Assembly (NCBI RefSeq): GCF_000236585.1
Contig: NC_017278.1
Coordinates: 1,612,001 to 1,676,000 of the forward strand
From: Thermus sp. CCB_US3_UF1
GTDB lineage: Bacteria > Deinococcota > Deinococci > Deinococcales > Thermaceae
DNA: 64,000 nt
Reading direction: 5' to 3'
In this document: positions 26,990-35,238 of the stretch, in pieces
How positions within the stretch are numbered: the first letter of the stretch is position 1
Layout: the number at the start of each line of letters is the position of its first letter
Made by a program: the position numbers and the translations under genes
Notes under the pieces: model-generated
Databases searched by the model: none
What the model was told of the DNA's origin: nothing
What the model saw: only the letters and a program-made list of their open reading frames with translations

Positions 26990-28777
26990 CTAGACCAGGG
27001 CGAAACGGACCTCCAGGTTGGCCAGGTCCGCCTCCAGGAAGCGGAGGCGGGCCTCGGCGTTCAGGGGGAGGGGCTGGGAAAGGGCCACCTGGGCGGTGAG
27101 GCCCAGTTCCGTCAGGAGGAAGACCCCCTGCCCCCCCCGCCGTTCCACCAGGACCCCAGGGCCCTCGTAGCCCCCTTCCAGGAGGTAAAGGAGGGTCCAG
27201 TGGAGCTTGCTCTTGCGCTCCGCTTCCCGCACCAGGTCGGCCACCGCCTCCGCCGCCCCCACCCGCTCCAAAAGCGCCCCCTGGGAGAGGGGCTTTTCCC
27301 CCCTGAGCCAGGCCCGGAGCTGCTGGTGGGCCACCAGGTCCAGGTAGCGCCTTAGGGGGCTTGTCACCTGGGCGTAGAGGGGCAGGCCCAGGCCCCTATG
27401 GGGGGCGGGTACGGCCTTGAGCTGGGCCCGCTTTAGGGCCTTGCGCTGCTCCCACATGGCCGCTAAGCCCTCCCCCTCCATCCTCCGGCTGGGGGCTTCC
27501 TGGGTGGCAAAGGGGAAGGGCAGGCCTTCCCTCAGGGCCAGGTGGGCGGCGGCGTAGCCGGCAAGGAGCATGGCCTCCCGCACCCAGAGGCGGCTCTCGT
27601 AAGGGGGCAAGGGGGTGATGCGGATGGCCTCCCCCTCGAGGCGGACCTTCACCTCCGGCAGGGCGATGTCCAGGCCCCCCTGGGCCAGGCGCTTCCTCAG
27701 GAAGGCCTGGGCCAGCTCCTTGAGGGGCTTAAGGGCGGAAACCCCCAAGGCCTCCCCATAGGTGAGCCGCTCCACCCTCACCCAGCTGGGGTACACCCGC
27801 TCCTCCAGGACTTCCCCTTCCAGGGAAATCCAAAGCTCAAAGGTGAGGGCCGGGGAAACCTCCCTCAGGCCCAGGCCCAGGGCCTCCGTGGCCCCAGGGG
27901 GCAGCATGGGCACCGTGCCCTCGGGAAGGTAAAGGTTGGCCCCACGGCGCATGGCCTCCTGGTCCAAGGGGCTTCCCGGGGCCACCATGGCGGCCACGTC
28001 GGCCACATGCACCAGGAGGCGGAACCCTTCTTCGACCCGCTCGGCATAGACGGCATCGTCCGGGTCCTGGCTCCCCTCGTCGTCAATGGCGAAGGCCGGG
28101 AGGTGGGTGAGGTCCTCCCGCGCCTCCTCGGGAAGGGGGGGAAGGGGCAGGTCCGGAGGGGCCAGGGGAAGGCCAAGCCGCCTGGGGTGGGGGTTTTCCC
28201 GCCGCCACACCCCAAGGCGGAGGAGGAGGGCGTGGGCGGCCTCAGGGGTTTCCGGCCCGCCCAGGGCCTTTAGGACCCGGCTTTCCCGCCGCTCCCCTAG
28301 GGCCAGGGCCTCCACCTCGAGGAGGAGGGGGCGGTCTTCCTCCCTGGGCTTCCCTTCCCGGATCCGGGCTATCCCCTCCTGGAAGGCGCGCTCCCGGGCT
28401 TCCTTCTGCCGCTTGGCCTCTTGGAGGGCCCTTAGCTCCTCGGGGGTGCGGGCCCGCACCCCCTCCCCCTCCAGCACGAAGCGCTCCCCCTCCTGGGCCA
28501 GGAGGTAGGCCCCGTAGGCGGTCTCGGGGGTGTAGGCTCCGTAGACCAGCTCGGCCAGCTCCCTAAGGCTCACGGTCTGGCCCTGAAGGAGCTCCCAGGC
28601 GGCTTCGGCCTCCCCTTCGGGCACCTTAAGGTCCAGGCGGGCAGGGCCCGGGTGGAGGAAGAAGACGTCCTTGGGACGGACCCTTAGCTTTGCCCCCTCG
28701 GGAAGGGTCAACTCCAGCTTCTCTCCCCGTTCCTCGGCCAGGGCGGGCTTCCCTTTGTAGACGACGAGCGCGGCCAC
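26990..28777 (-). CDS. RNB-domain exoribonuclease (RNase II/R family)
   Basis: Processive 3'-5' RNA exonuclease expected to act in mRNA or rRNA decay. Seen: 595 residues. An N-terminal region with strand-rich RNA-binding character is followed by the RNB catalytic domain, whose AIDDEGSQDPDDAVY motif (near 230-245) supplies the four metal-binding Asp residues. VHVADVAAMVAPGSPLDQEA and YAQVTSPLRRYLDLVAHQQL near 480-500 complete the active site. A short OB-like tail takes the place of a full S1 domain, and no cold-shock domains are obvious. I chose GTG 28777 because TATCCT (28790-28785) lies seven bases upstream and the longer frame would run into the preceding gene. It is convergent with the second isocitrate dehydrogenase gene, 4 bp apart. 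Confidence 0.9.
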   Translation of the reverse strand: MAALVVYKGKPALAEERGEKLELTLPEGAKLRVRPKDVFFLHPGPARLDLKVPEGEAEAAWELLQGQTVSLRELAELVYGAYTPETAYGAYLLAQEGERFVLEGEGVRARTPEELRALQEAKRQKEARERAFQEGIARIREGKPREEDRPLLLEVEALALGERRESRVLKALGGPETPEAAHALLLRLGVWRRENPHPRRLGLPLAPPDLPLPPLPEEAREDLTHLPAFAIDDEGSQDPDDAVYAERVEEGFRLLVHVADVAAMVAPGSPLDQEAMRRGANLYLPEGTVPMLPPGATEALGLGLREVSPALTFELWISLEGEVLEERVYPSWVRVERLTYGEALGVSALKPLKELAQAFLRKRLAQGGLDIALPEVKVRLEGEAIRITPLPPYESRLWVREAMLLAGYAAAHLALREGLPFPFATQEAPSRRMEGEGLAAMWEQRKALKRAQLKAVPAPHRGLGLPLYAQVTSPLRRYLDLVAHQQLRAWLRGEKPLSQGALLERVGAAEAVADLVREAERKSKLHWTLLYLLEGGYEGPGVLVERRGGQGVFLLTELGLTAQVALSQPLPLNAEARLRFLEADLANLEVRFALV

Positions 28778-28808
28778 GCCCCTAAGGATAACGCCCTGCC
28801 GCTTTCCC

Positions 28809-30386
28809 TCACCTCCGCCAGGTGCCCGGGAGGCCCGAGAGGCTTTCCTCCAGCTGCCGCCACCCCCCCTGGCGCAGCATCTCCTCCAGCCTCCCTCCCC
28901 GTTCCACCGCCCCCACCACGCCGCCGAATACGGGGTCGCGCCAGAAGGTGCCGGTGTCAAAGGAGGCCTTGTAGGCCCGGAAGACCTCCCCGGTGCTGGG
29001 GTCGCGCACGTAGGTCTGGTCGGAGAGGAGGTTGGCCCAGCTCTGGCGCATCCAGGTGTTGAACTCCTGTTGCTCCCGCACCCAGCGGAGGACGCGCTCG
29101 GTTTCCTCTATGCTGGCCCGCCGGGCCCTTAGGGCCTCCCGCCAGGGCCATTCGGGGTGGGAGCGGATCCCGGCTTGGAAACCCAAGAAGACGGGGTTAG
29201 CCCGCGCCAGGGCCTCCGCCCGGCCCTCCTTGAGGTAAACCTCCCCCCGCCAGTCACAGTAGGCGCTGGAGGCCACCCATTGGGCTTCCCCCATGGAGGT
29301 GACCAAGCCCGCCACCATGGCCTGCCGCAGGAGGCCTCCCGAAGCAGCCTCCAGGGCGAAGGCGAACCGCTCCTGCTGGGGAAGGGGCACGGGAAGGCCT
29401 GCGGTCATGGAGGCCCAGTAGGCCTCGTGCAGCTCCTGGATGCGGCGGAAGACCCGGCCCGTGGGCTGGGGATAGGGCTCCGCCTTGCGGATCTGCCAGG
29501 GCCTGCCCGTCTCCTGCCGCCAAAGCTCCAGGAGAAACCGGGCCACCTCCTCCGGCCCCCTGGGGCAGAGGAAGCCCGCAAGCTGGGCCTTCTGGCCGTT
29601 CCACCCCAGGAGGGTGCTGGCATTGCCGCCAAAGCCCGTCTGCACGCCGTAGGCCAGGGCAAACACCCGCTCCTTGCGCAAGAAAACCCCCTCTCCCTGG
29701 AGGAGGTAGACCAGGTCCCGCACCGCCCCGGCGCTCTCCCCCACGGGCACCAGGCCGGCCTGGAAGGCGTACCCCTGGGGCACCTTGGCGTGGAAGGCCT
29801 CCATCCCCAGAAGGGGGTCCCGCACGGCCTGGACCCCGTAGGCCACCCGGGCCTCCTGGGGCAGGAACTCCAGGGAGCGCAGGGCGGAAAAAAGCCGCTT
29901 CCGGACCTCAAAAGAGGCGTCGGTGGGCAGGTAGGCGCTCACCAGGAGGAGGCTTTTGGCCCCGGGAAGAAGGAGGTGGGAAGCCTCGTAGCGGAGGCCG
30001 AGGAGGAAGGGGTCCTGGTAGGCGGGGGGAGGCAAGGCGGCCATCTCCTCCGCCAGAGGGAAGGGGTAGGAAAGCCCCTGGATCAGGAGGAGAAGCCCGC
30101 CTGGAACCTCCTTGAAGTGGTACCGGGCCCGGGCCTGGGCTACCCTTTGGGCCTCCTGGACCAGGAGGGCCACCGCCTCCCTGGGCCCCTTTAGGGGCAT
30201 CCCCCGCACCAGGAGGAAGGCCTCGAGGTCCCCCAGCAAAAGGCCGTAGTCCCGCACGCGAAGGCTATAGTCCTGGGGCAGGAAAACCCTAAAGCCGTGC
30301 AGGGCATCCCGGTGGTCCTGTCCCCCTTGGGCCAGGGCCAGCCCCAGAAGGCATAGGCCACCCATAAGCCTGGCGAACCCTCCCAT
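28809..30386 (-). CDS. Secreted protein of unknown function, about 525 residues
   Basis: Not recognised. Seen: a Sec signal peptide (MGGFARLMGGLCLLGLALAQGG), then two repeats of similar tone. The first is GFRVFLPQDYSLRVRDYGLLL at about 30-52; the second is MEAFHAKVPQGYAFQAGLVP at about 193-212, a pattern seen in proteins that take up a host-type or cell-wall ligand. FNTWMRQSWANLLSDQTYVRDPSTGEVF near 440-470 resembles endings of proteins that carry a C-terminal dipeptide-like domain. No catalytic motif is certain. The ATG overlaps the stop of the upstream secreted YbjN gene (TGATG), so the two are translationally coupled and may work together in the periplasm. RNB exonuclease follows 31 bp later. 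Confidence 0.6.
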   Translation of the reverse strand: MGGFARLMGGLCLLGLALAQGGQDHRDALHGFRVFLPQDYSLRVRDYGLLLGDLEAFLLVRGMPLKGPREAVALLVQEAQRVAQARARYHFKEVPGGLLLLIQGLSYPFPLAEEMAALPPPAYQDPFLLGLRYEASHLLLPGAKSLLLVSAYLPTDASFEVRKRLFSALRSLEFLPQEARVAYGVQAVRDPLLGMEAFHAKVPQGYAFQAGLVPVGESAGAVRDLVYLLQGEGVFLRKERVFALAYGVQTGFGGNASTLLGWNGQKAQLAGFLCPRGPEEVARFLLELWRQETGRPWQIRKAEPYPQPTGRVFRRIQELHEAYWASMTAGLPVPLPQQERFAFALEAASGGLLRQAMVAGLVTSMGEAQWVASSAYCDWRGEVYLKEGRAEALARANPVFLGFQAGIRSHPEWPWREALRARRASIEETERVLRWVREQQEFNTWMRQSWANLLSDQTYVRDPSTGEVFRAYKASFDTGTFWRDPVFGGVVGAVERGGRLEEMLRQGGWRQLEESLSGLPGTWRR

Positions 30387-30874
30387 CACCTACCCCCACG
30401 AAAGCCGATCCAGTCCATAAAAGTCCGGAGGCTAAGCTCAAAGGTCTGCAGGAAGTTCCGTATGGCCGCGTCGGCCACACCCCCCGTTAGGTCCAAGTCC
30501 GCTTCCAGCACGGGATCCCCATCCTCGTCCAGATAGGAGCGGCTGAAGCGGTACCGGCGGTTCCATTCGTTGATCCGCTCTAGAGGAAGCCCATCTGGAA
30601 GGCCAAACACGGCGTAGAGCTGCAGGGAACTGCAGCCTCCCTCTGAGCAGTCCAAGAGGAGGAGCAAGGCCCTAACCTCTGCCATGCGCAGGGCGTAGTA
30701 GACCTGCCCCCCACGTTCTATCCTCTCATAGGTATACCCCCAGGCCTGCAGGAGCCCCTCCGCCTCCCGCGGCGCCAAAGCGGCACGAGGCCCTTGGGCC
30801 CAGGCAAGGCCCAGCCAGAAGGCCAGGAGCACCCACCCCACCTTCCCCGCCGCCCCGTTCCCCAACCCGCGCAT
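30386..30874 (-). CDS. Secreted YbjN-domain protein (paralog 2)
   Basis: Seen: 162 residues with a signal peptide ending near WLGLAWAQG and a YbjN domain parallel to the gene at 22483. ALAPREAEGLLQAWGYTYERI, ALLLLLDCSEGGCSSLQLYAVFGLP with a Cys pair, INEWNRRYRFSRSYLD, LEADLDLTGGV and a final FMDWIGF correspond segment by segment. The conserved Cys pair in both paralogs suggests a disulfide in an extracytoplasmic protein. I chose ATG 30874 because AAGGAGGG lies six bases before it; the ATG at 30880 would abut the ribosome site. Its stop overlaps the next secreted gene. Function unknown. Confidence 0.8.
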   Translation of the reverse strand: MRGLGNGAAGKVGWVLLAFWLGLAWAQGPRAALAPREAEGLLQAWGYTYERIERGGQVYYALRMAEVRALLLLLDCSEGGCSSLQLYAVFGLPDGLPLERINEWNRRYRFSRSYLDEDGDPVLEADLDLTGGVADAAIRNFLQTFELSLRTFMDWIGFRGGR

Positions 30875-30940
30875 CCCCATCCCTCCTTACCCCTACCTTA
30901 ACCGGGGTGCCTTACACCTTCCTTACGCCCCCAGGCCGGG

Positions 30941-30946
30941 TATAGT
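30941..30946 (+). promoter_or_regulatory. -10 box of pepF, leaderless arrangement
   Basis: TATAGT ends seven bases before the ATG at 30954 with no Shine-Dalgarno sequence between. The upstream in-frame GTG overlaps this box and is therefore an unlikely start. Confidence 0.55.
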
Positions 30947-30953
30947 GGCCCTC

Positions 30954-32669
30954 ATGGAATGGGACCTCTCGGACCTCTACGCAGGCCCCCAGGACCCCAG
31001 GCTGGAAGCCGACCTGGAGGAAGCCCTGCGCCTCACGGAAACCCTTTCCCCGGAGGCCCTAGGCCAGCCCGAGGAGGCCGAGGCCCTTTTCCGGCGCTAC
31101 GAGCTGGCCCTGGAGAAGGCCTACAAGCCCCTGAACTACGCCTCCTTGTACTTCGCCACCCGCACCCAGGACCCCGAGGCCAAGGCCCTTCTGGACCGGG
31201 TGCGGAACCGCTACACCGAGGTGAGAAACCGCCTGGTGCCCCTCGAGGTGGCCCTGCGCAAGCTCCCCGAGGCGGCCTTCCAGGCCCTATTGGAGGGCCC
31301 AGAGCTGGCCGACCTCCGCCACTTCCTTCTGCGGCAGCGGGCCTACGCCCCCCACACCCTCTCCGAGCGGGAGGAGGAGCTCCTCAACCTCAAGGGCCTG
31401 GTGGGCCGGAGCGCCTGGAGCCAGTTCTACACCGAGTACACGGGCCGCTTCCGCTTCCAGGTGGGGGGCAGGGAGCTCACGGAGATGGAGGTCCGGGCCC
31501 TCCGCCGCGACCCTGACCCCGCGGTGCGCCGGGAGGCCCACCGGGAGCTCTACGGGAAGCTGATGGCCGAAGCCCCCACCCTGGCCTCGGTCTTCAACGC
31601 GGTTTACCTGGACTACCTCCAGGACCTCCGCCTGAGGGGCTACCGCCACCCCTTGGAGCCCGTGGCCCTCAGGGACGAGGTGGAGGTAAGGGACATCGAG
31701 GCCCTCCTCGAGGCCACCCGGGAACACTATCCCCTGGTGGAGGCCTACTACCGCTGGAAGGCCAGGCGGCTTGGCCTACCCCAGGTGCCAAGCCAGGACC
31801 TCCTGGCCCCCTTGCGGAGGGAAAAGCCCAAGGTGCCCTTTGAGGAGGCGCGGGAGCTGGTCCTCACCGCCTTCCGCCGCTTCTCCCCCAGGGTGGAGGC
31901 CATCGCCCGGGAGTTCTTCGGGCGGCGCTGGCTGGACGTCTACCCCAGGCCGGGAAAACGGGGCGGGGCCTTCTGCAGCGGAGGGCTTCCCTCCACCCAC
32001 CCCTACATCCTCCTCAACCACACGGACGACCTGGACGCGGCCCACACCCTGGCCCACGAGCTGGGGCACGGGGTGCACTTCTACCTGGCGCGGAAGCAGC
32101 GCCTCCTCAACTTCGGGGCCTCCACCCCCCTGGCGGAAACGGCCAGCGTCTTTGCGGAAATCCTCCTGGACGACCTGCTGATGGAAAGGCTTTCCGGGGA
32201 GGAAAAGGCCCTCCTCCTGGCCGAACGGGTGGAGGACGCCATCAACACCCTCTTCCGCCAGGTGATGTACACCTTCTTTGAGCGGCGGAGCCTCGAGGCC
32301 CGCCGGGAAGCCGCCCTCTCCCCCGAGGCCTTCCACGGCCTCTGGCAGGAGGAACAGGCGGCCCTCTACGGGGACGCCGTGGCCTGGACGGAGCTGGACC
32401 AGGCCGCCTGGGCGGGCATCCCCCACTTCGTCCACTACCGCTTCTACACCTACAGCTACGCCCTCGGATACCTGGTGGTCCTGGCCCTTTACGGGCGCTA
32501 CCGGGAGGAGGGGGAGGCCTTCGTGCCCAAGTACCTCGAGGTCCTGGAGGCCGGGGAAAGCTCCAGCCCCAAGGAGATCCTGGCCCGGGCCGGGGTGGAA
32601 CTCGGCTCCGAGGCCTTCTTCCGCTACGGCTTCGGGGTGATCCGCTCTTGGCTGGAAGCCCTCCCCTAG
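30954..32669 (+). CDS. pepF: M3-family oligoendopeptidase (PepF-like)
   Basis: Cytoplasmic zinc metallopeptidase that trims oligopeptides. Seen: 571 residues, all-helical in character. The active-site motif HELGH sits in TLAHELGHGVHFYLARKQRLL near 365-385, and the third ligand is probably Glu in AETASVFAEILLDDLL about 25 residues later. RGGAFCSGG and YTYSYALGYLVVLALYGRY near 500-518 are typical M3B segments. I chose ATG 30954, leaderless by its -10 box. truD follows 14 bp later. Divergent from the YbjN/secreted gene pair. Assignment to M3B is firm; specific substrates unknown. Confidence 0.93.
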   Translation: MEWDLSDLYAGPQDPRLEADLEEALRLTETLSPEALGQPEEAEALFRRYELALEKAYKPLNYASLYFATRTQDPEAKALLDRVRNRYTEVRNRLVPLEVALRKLPEAAFQALLEGPELADLRHFLLRQRAYAPHTLSEREEELLNLKGLVGRSAWSQFYTEYTGRFRFQVGGRELTEMEVRALRRDPDPAVRREAHRELYGKLMAEAPTLASVFNAVYLDYLQDLRLRGYRHPLEPVALRDEVEVRDIEALLEATREHYPLVEAYYRWKARRLGLPQVPSQDLLAPLRREKPKVPFEEARELVLTAFRRFSPRVEAIAREFFGRRWLDVYPRPGKRGGAFCSGGLPSTHPYILLNHTDDLDAAHTLAHELGHGVHFYLARKQRLLNFGASTPLAETASVFAEILLDDLLMERLSGEEKALLLAERVEDAINTLFRQVMYTFFERRSLEARREAALSPEAFHGLWQEEQAALYGDAVAWTELDQAAWAGIPHFVHYRFYTYSYALGYLVVLALYGRYREEGEAFVPKYLEVLEAGESSSPKEILARAGVELGSEAFFRYGFGVIRSWLEALP

Positions 32670-32683
32670 GGGAAAATGGGGGG

Positions 32684-33742
32684 ATGGACCTCGTCTACCG
32701 CCCCGAACGCTACCCCTTCCTCACCCCGGACCTCCCCGGGGTAGGGGGCACCCTACGCCTCCTCCCCCAGGACTTCCAGGTGGAGGAGGTCCCCGCCTAC
32801 TTACCCCAGGGCGAAGGGGAACACCTCTACCTCTTGCTGGAGAAGGAGGGCCTCACCACCCGCCAGGTCCTGGAGTTCCTGCGGGACCAGGTGGGGGTGC
32901 CGGAGAAGGAAATCGGGGTGGCCGGGCTCAAGGACAAGCACGCCCGCACCCGCCAGTGGTTCTCCATCCCCAAAAGGTACGAGGATGCCCTGTGCCTCCT
33001 GGAAGGGCTCCGGGGCGTGCGGCTTCTGGACGCGGGGCTCCACGCCAACAAGCTCCGCACCGGCCACCTCAAGGGCAACCGCTTCCGCATCCTCATCCGG
33101 GGAGGCGGGCCCAAGGAGCGGGCCGAGGCCATCCTGAGGGTCCTTCAGGCCAAGGGGGTACCCAACTACTACGGGCCCCAGCGCTTCGGCCTGGGGGGCC
33201 TGAACCCCGTGCGGGGGTACGAGCTGGTCAAGGGGGGCAAGGGCCGGGGAAGCCCCTGGCTCAAGCGCTTCCTGGTGGGAAGCCTGCAGAGCCTCCTCTT
33301 CAACGACTGGCTGGCCCTGCGCCTGGAACGGGGCCTCTACGACCGGGTGATCCCCGGGGACTGGGCCAAAAAGCACGCCACCGGCGGGGAGTTCCTGGTG
33401 GAGCGCCCGGAGGAGGCGGAAAGGGCCCTCCGCTTGGAGATCAGCGCCACCGGCCCCCTCTTCGGCAAGAAGTACCCCGAGGCCCAAGGCGAGGCCCGGG
33501 CCCTGGAGGACGAGGTCCTGGTCCGCTATGGCCTAAGGCGGGAGGACTTTGCCCTGCGCCGGGGGGCGAGGCGGCCCATCCGGGTTCCCTTGGAGGAATG
33601 GCGGGTGGAGGAAGCCCCCGAGGGGCTTTGGCTCAGCTTCTTCCTGCCCAAGGGCTCCTACGCCACCAGCCTTCTGCGGGAGGTGATGAAGGTGGAGGTG
33701 GACGCAGGGGATAGCCCGGAAGGCGAGGAGGGGGAGGGCTAG
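32684..33742 (+). CDS. truD: tRNA pseudouridine synthase D
   Basis: Isomerises U13 to pseudouridine in the D-arm of tRNA-Glu and others. Seen: 352 residues. The catalytic Asp lies in VAGLKDKHARTRQWFS (G-x-K-D) near 80-95. The TruD-specific HLKGNRFRILIRG and NYYGPQRFGLGGLN motifs follow, and an inserted TRUD domain lies in the middle (FLVGSLQSLLFNDWLALRL). The C-terminus is very acidic (GDSPEGEEGEG). I chose ATG 32684 because the family starts at MDLVYRPERYPFL; the extension upstream reads poorly. GAAAAT lies six bases before the ATG. Its stop codon forms the loop of a 13-bp perfect inverted repeat. Confidence 0.95.
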   Translation: MDLVYRPERYPFLTPDLPGVGGTLRLLPQDFQVEEVPAYLPQGEGEHLYLLLEKEGLTTRQVLEFLRDQVGVPEKEIGVAGLKDKHARTRQWFSIPKRYEDALCLLEGLRGVRLLDAGLHANKLRTGHLKGNRFRILIRGGGPKERAEAILRVLQAKGVPNYYGPQRFGLGGLNPVRGYELVKGGKGRGSPWLKRFLVGSLQSLLFNDWLALRLERGLYDRVIPGDWAKKHATGGEFLVERPEEAERALRLEISATGPLFGKKYPEAQGEARALEDEVLVRYGLRREDFALRRGARRPIRVPLEEWRVEEAPEGLWLSFFLPKGSYATSLLREVMKVEVDAGDSPEGEEGEG

Positions 33743-33755
33743 GCCCTCCCCCTCC
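33727..33755. terminator. Perfect 13-bp inverted repeat around the truD stop codon
   Basis: GGAGGGGGAGGGC (33727-33739) is followed by TAG and then by its exact complement (33743-33755). The left arm encodes the last residues of TruD and the TAG is its stop. No T-run. It lies between convergent genes and could act as a bidirectional terminator. Confidence 0.5.
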
Positions 33756-33766
33756 GGGAACTTGCC

Positions 33767-34198
33767 CTAGAAGCGGTAGCCGAGCTTCATCTGGGCGGCC
33801 AAGGTCCCTCCGGCCAGGCCCAGGTCCCCGCCCAGGAACACGGGAGCCCCCAGAAGGGCCCTCAGGTCGTACTCAGCATCGGCGCGGAAGTACAGGTTGG
33901 GGCTGCTAAAGCCCGGGAAGGCCACCCCCAGGCCAACGCCCGCCCGCAGGCCCTCGGCCACGGGGTAGAGGTAACGGAAGAGGAAGGCCCCGTTGACCTT
34001 TCCGTCCACCGTGTAGGCCAGGTCCAAGGCCGGCCGCACCTCCCCAGCGGGGGGCTGGAAGAGGAGGCAGTGCCAAGACACCTCCAGGCCAAAGCCCTGG
34101 CTACCCCCCAAAACCGCCGCGGAGGGCTTCAACCCTTCCAGGGAAAGCTGGGCCATAGCCAGGCCCAAGGCCACCACCAACGCCAAAAGCTTCCTCAT
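33767..34198 (-). CDS. Secreted beta-barrel-like protein
   Basis: Not recognised as a named family. Seen: 143 residues with a signal peptide (MRKLLALVVALGLAMAQ) and a mature part of alternating hydrophobic/polar strands: LDLAYTVDGKVNGAFLFRYLYP, RAGVGLGVAFPG, NLYFRADAEYDLRALL, VFLGGDLGLAGG and AAQMKLGYRF. It ends in Phe after an alternating strand, the C-terminal signature of many outer-membrane barrels. The small size would give an 8-strand barrel. A strong ribosome site (AGGAGGTGGGG) and an extended -10 promoter precede it. It is probably an outer-membrane protein of Thermus; function unknown. Confidence 0.65.
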   Translation of the reverse strand: MRKLLALVVALGLAMAQLSLEGLKPSAAVLGGSQGFGLEVSWHCLLFQPPAGEVRPALDLAYTVDGKVNGAFLFRYLYPVAEGLRAGVGLGVAFPGFSSPNLYFRADAEYDLRALLGAPVFLGGDLGLAGGTLAAQMKLGYRF

Positions 34199-34218
34199 AA
34201 CCCCACCTCCTAGGGGTC

Positions 34219-34248
34219 ATGGTATCAGAGAGAGCCTACCTTGAACAA
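34219..34248 (-). promoter_or_regulatory. Extended -10 promoter of the barrel-like gene
   Basis: On the minus strand TGATACCAT contains TACCAT (34224-34219) with a TGn extension. TTGTTC (34248-34243) lies 18 bp upstream. The start would be near 34212, leaving a short leader with AGGAGGTGGGG. The TGATACCAT word recurs on the minus strand at 59897-59889, upstream of sdhC. Confidence 0.5.
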
Positions 34249-34587
34249 GGCTTCACTTAAGTTTTCCCCAGAAAAGACCGGGTAACCCCGCTCGGCCAGA
34301 ACCCGCCCCACCGCCTCCCCCAAGCCCCGCACCAGGATGGGGGGCCGGCCCAGGTTGGCCATCACCAAAAAGGCCGCCACGTACTCCGCCAGCTCCTCAG
34401 GGGGCATGGGGGAACCCCCGGTGCGCCCGTACCCGGGGAGGTCCAGGAGGTAGAAGGTGTAGCCCGCAGGCAAGGGCTCGGGCCAGCAGGCCGCCTCCTC
34501 GGCCAGGAGGAGGACCGCAAGGCCCCTCCCCACCCGGTCAAAGACCAGGTTGAGCCCGTAGAGGTGCAGATAGCCCGTGCGCCTCAT
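34225..34587 (-). CDS. TTHA1544-like minimal alpha/beta-hydrolase fold protein
   Basis: Seen: 120 residues covering only the first part of an alpha/beta-hydrolase. RRTGYLHLYGLNLVFDRVGRG, AVLLLAEE, YTFYLLDLPGYGRTGGS (the usual oxyanion-to-helix segment) and PPILVRGLGEAVGRVL follow in order. The last should be the nucleophile elbow (G-x-S-x-G) but has no serine. From memory, the T. thermophilus homolog TTHA1544 has a truncated alpha/beta-hydrolase structure. It overlaps the upstream hydrolase gene by 4 bp (ATGA), so the two products are made together. It is likely non-catalytic; a binding or scaffold role with its neighbour is a reasonable guess. Confidence 0.75.
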   Translation of the reverse strand: MRRTGYLHLYGLNLVFDRVGRGLAVLLLAEEAACWPEPLPAGYTFYLLDLPGYGRTGGSPMPPEELAEYVAAFLVMANLGRPPILVRGLGEAVGRVLAERGYPVFSGENLSEALFKVGSL

Positions 34588-35216
34588 AGGGCCAGCCCTC
34601 CGGGCAGGGGGCGAAAGCTCTCCCCCAGAAGGAAGTCCGCCACCAGCTCCGCCACCTCCTCCGGGGCCTCCCACGGCGCCAGGTGGCCTGCCCCCTCCAC
34701 GGTAAAGCGGAGGGCCTGCCCCTTGGCGAAGTCCGCCACCTCCTGGCCGTAAAGGGGCGGGGTGAGGGCGTCCAGGGCCCCTTGGACCACCAGGAGGCGG
34801 GCCCCGGTACCCCGGAGCCAGCGCCTTTGGTCTCCCAGGGCCCCCACCTCCGCCAACCAGGCCGCTATCCCCTCTGGGGAAAGGCCTTCCTTCCAAGCGG
34901 CCAAGATCTCCTCGCTCCCCACGGTGCGGGGGCCAAAGAGGAAGGCCCGGGCCACCCGGGCAAACCCCTCCACCCCGCCCGCCTCGAGGGCGAAGCGCAA
35001 GGCGGCCAGCTTGGCCGCAAGAAGGGGGTCCGTGCGCAGGATGGGGGAAAGGAGGGTGAGGCTTCGGGCCCCTTCCTGGAAGGCCGTGCGCAGGGCGGGT
35101 AGGGCCCCCTCGGCAAAGGCGATGAGGTGGAGCCCCTCCTCCGAGGGAAGGCCCTGCAAAAACCCCAGGCCCGAAGGGGGGGCCAGCCGCCCGGGAAAGA
35201 CGCGCACCTCGCCCAC
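34584..35216 (-). CDS. Alpha/beta-hydrolase-fold protein lacking the nucleophile serine
   Basis: Seen: 210 residues. GLHLIAFAEGALPALR near 48-63 corresponds to the nucleophile elbow, but AFAEG replaces G-x-S-x-G, so the serine is an alanine. The acid and base are kept: Asp in LLVVQGALDALTP and His in VEGAGHLAPWEAPEEV. The protein is therefore probably a pseudo-enzyme or uses another nucleophile. I chose GTG 35216, seven bases from TATAAA (35229-35224); the ATG at 35240 would overlap the divergent thioesterase start. It is followed by, and translationally coupled to, another serine-less hydrolase fold. Ligand unknown. Confidence 0.7.
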   Translation of the reverse strand: MGEVRVFPGRLAPPSGLGFLQGLPSEEGLHLIAFAEGALPALRTAFQEGARSLTLLSPILRTDPLLAAKLAALRFALEAGGVEGFARVARAFLFGPRTVGSEEILAAWKEGLSPEGIAAWLAEVGALGDQRRWLRGTGARLLVVQGALDALTPPLYGQEVADFAKGQALRFTVEGAGHLAPWEAPEEVAELVADFLLGESFRPLPGGLAL

Positions 35217-35223
35217 GCCCCCC

Positions 35224-35231
35224 TTTATACT
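35224..35231. promoter_or_regulatory. Shared bidirectional -10 box (hydrolase / thioesterase)
   Basis: TTTATACT reads as TATACT rightward (35226-35231, seven bases before ATG 35239) and as TATAAA leftward (35229-35224, seven bases before GTG 35216). The two boxes overlap by four bases and give both genes leaderless starts with identical spacing. Only one polymerase could occupy the site at a time. Confidence 0.6.
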
Positions 35232-35238
35232 CCAGGGC

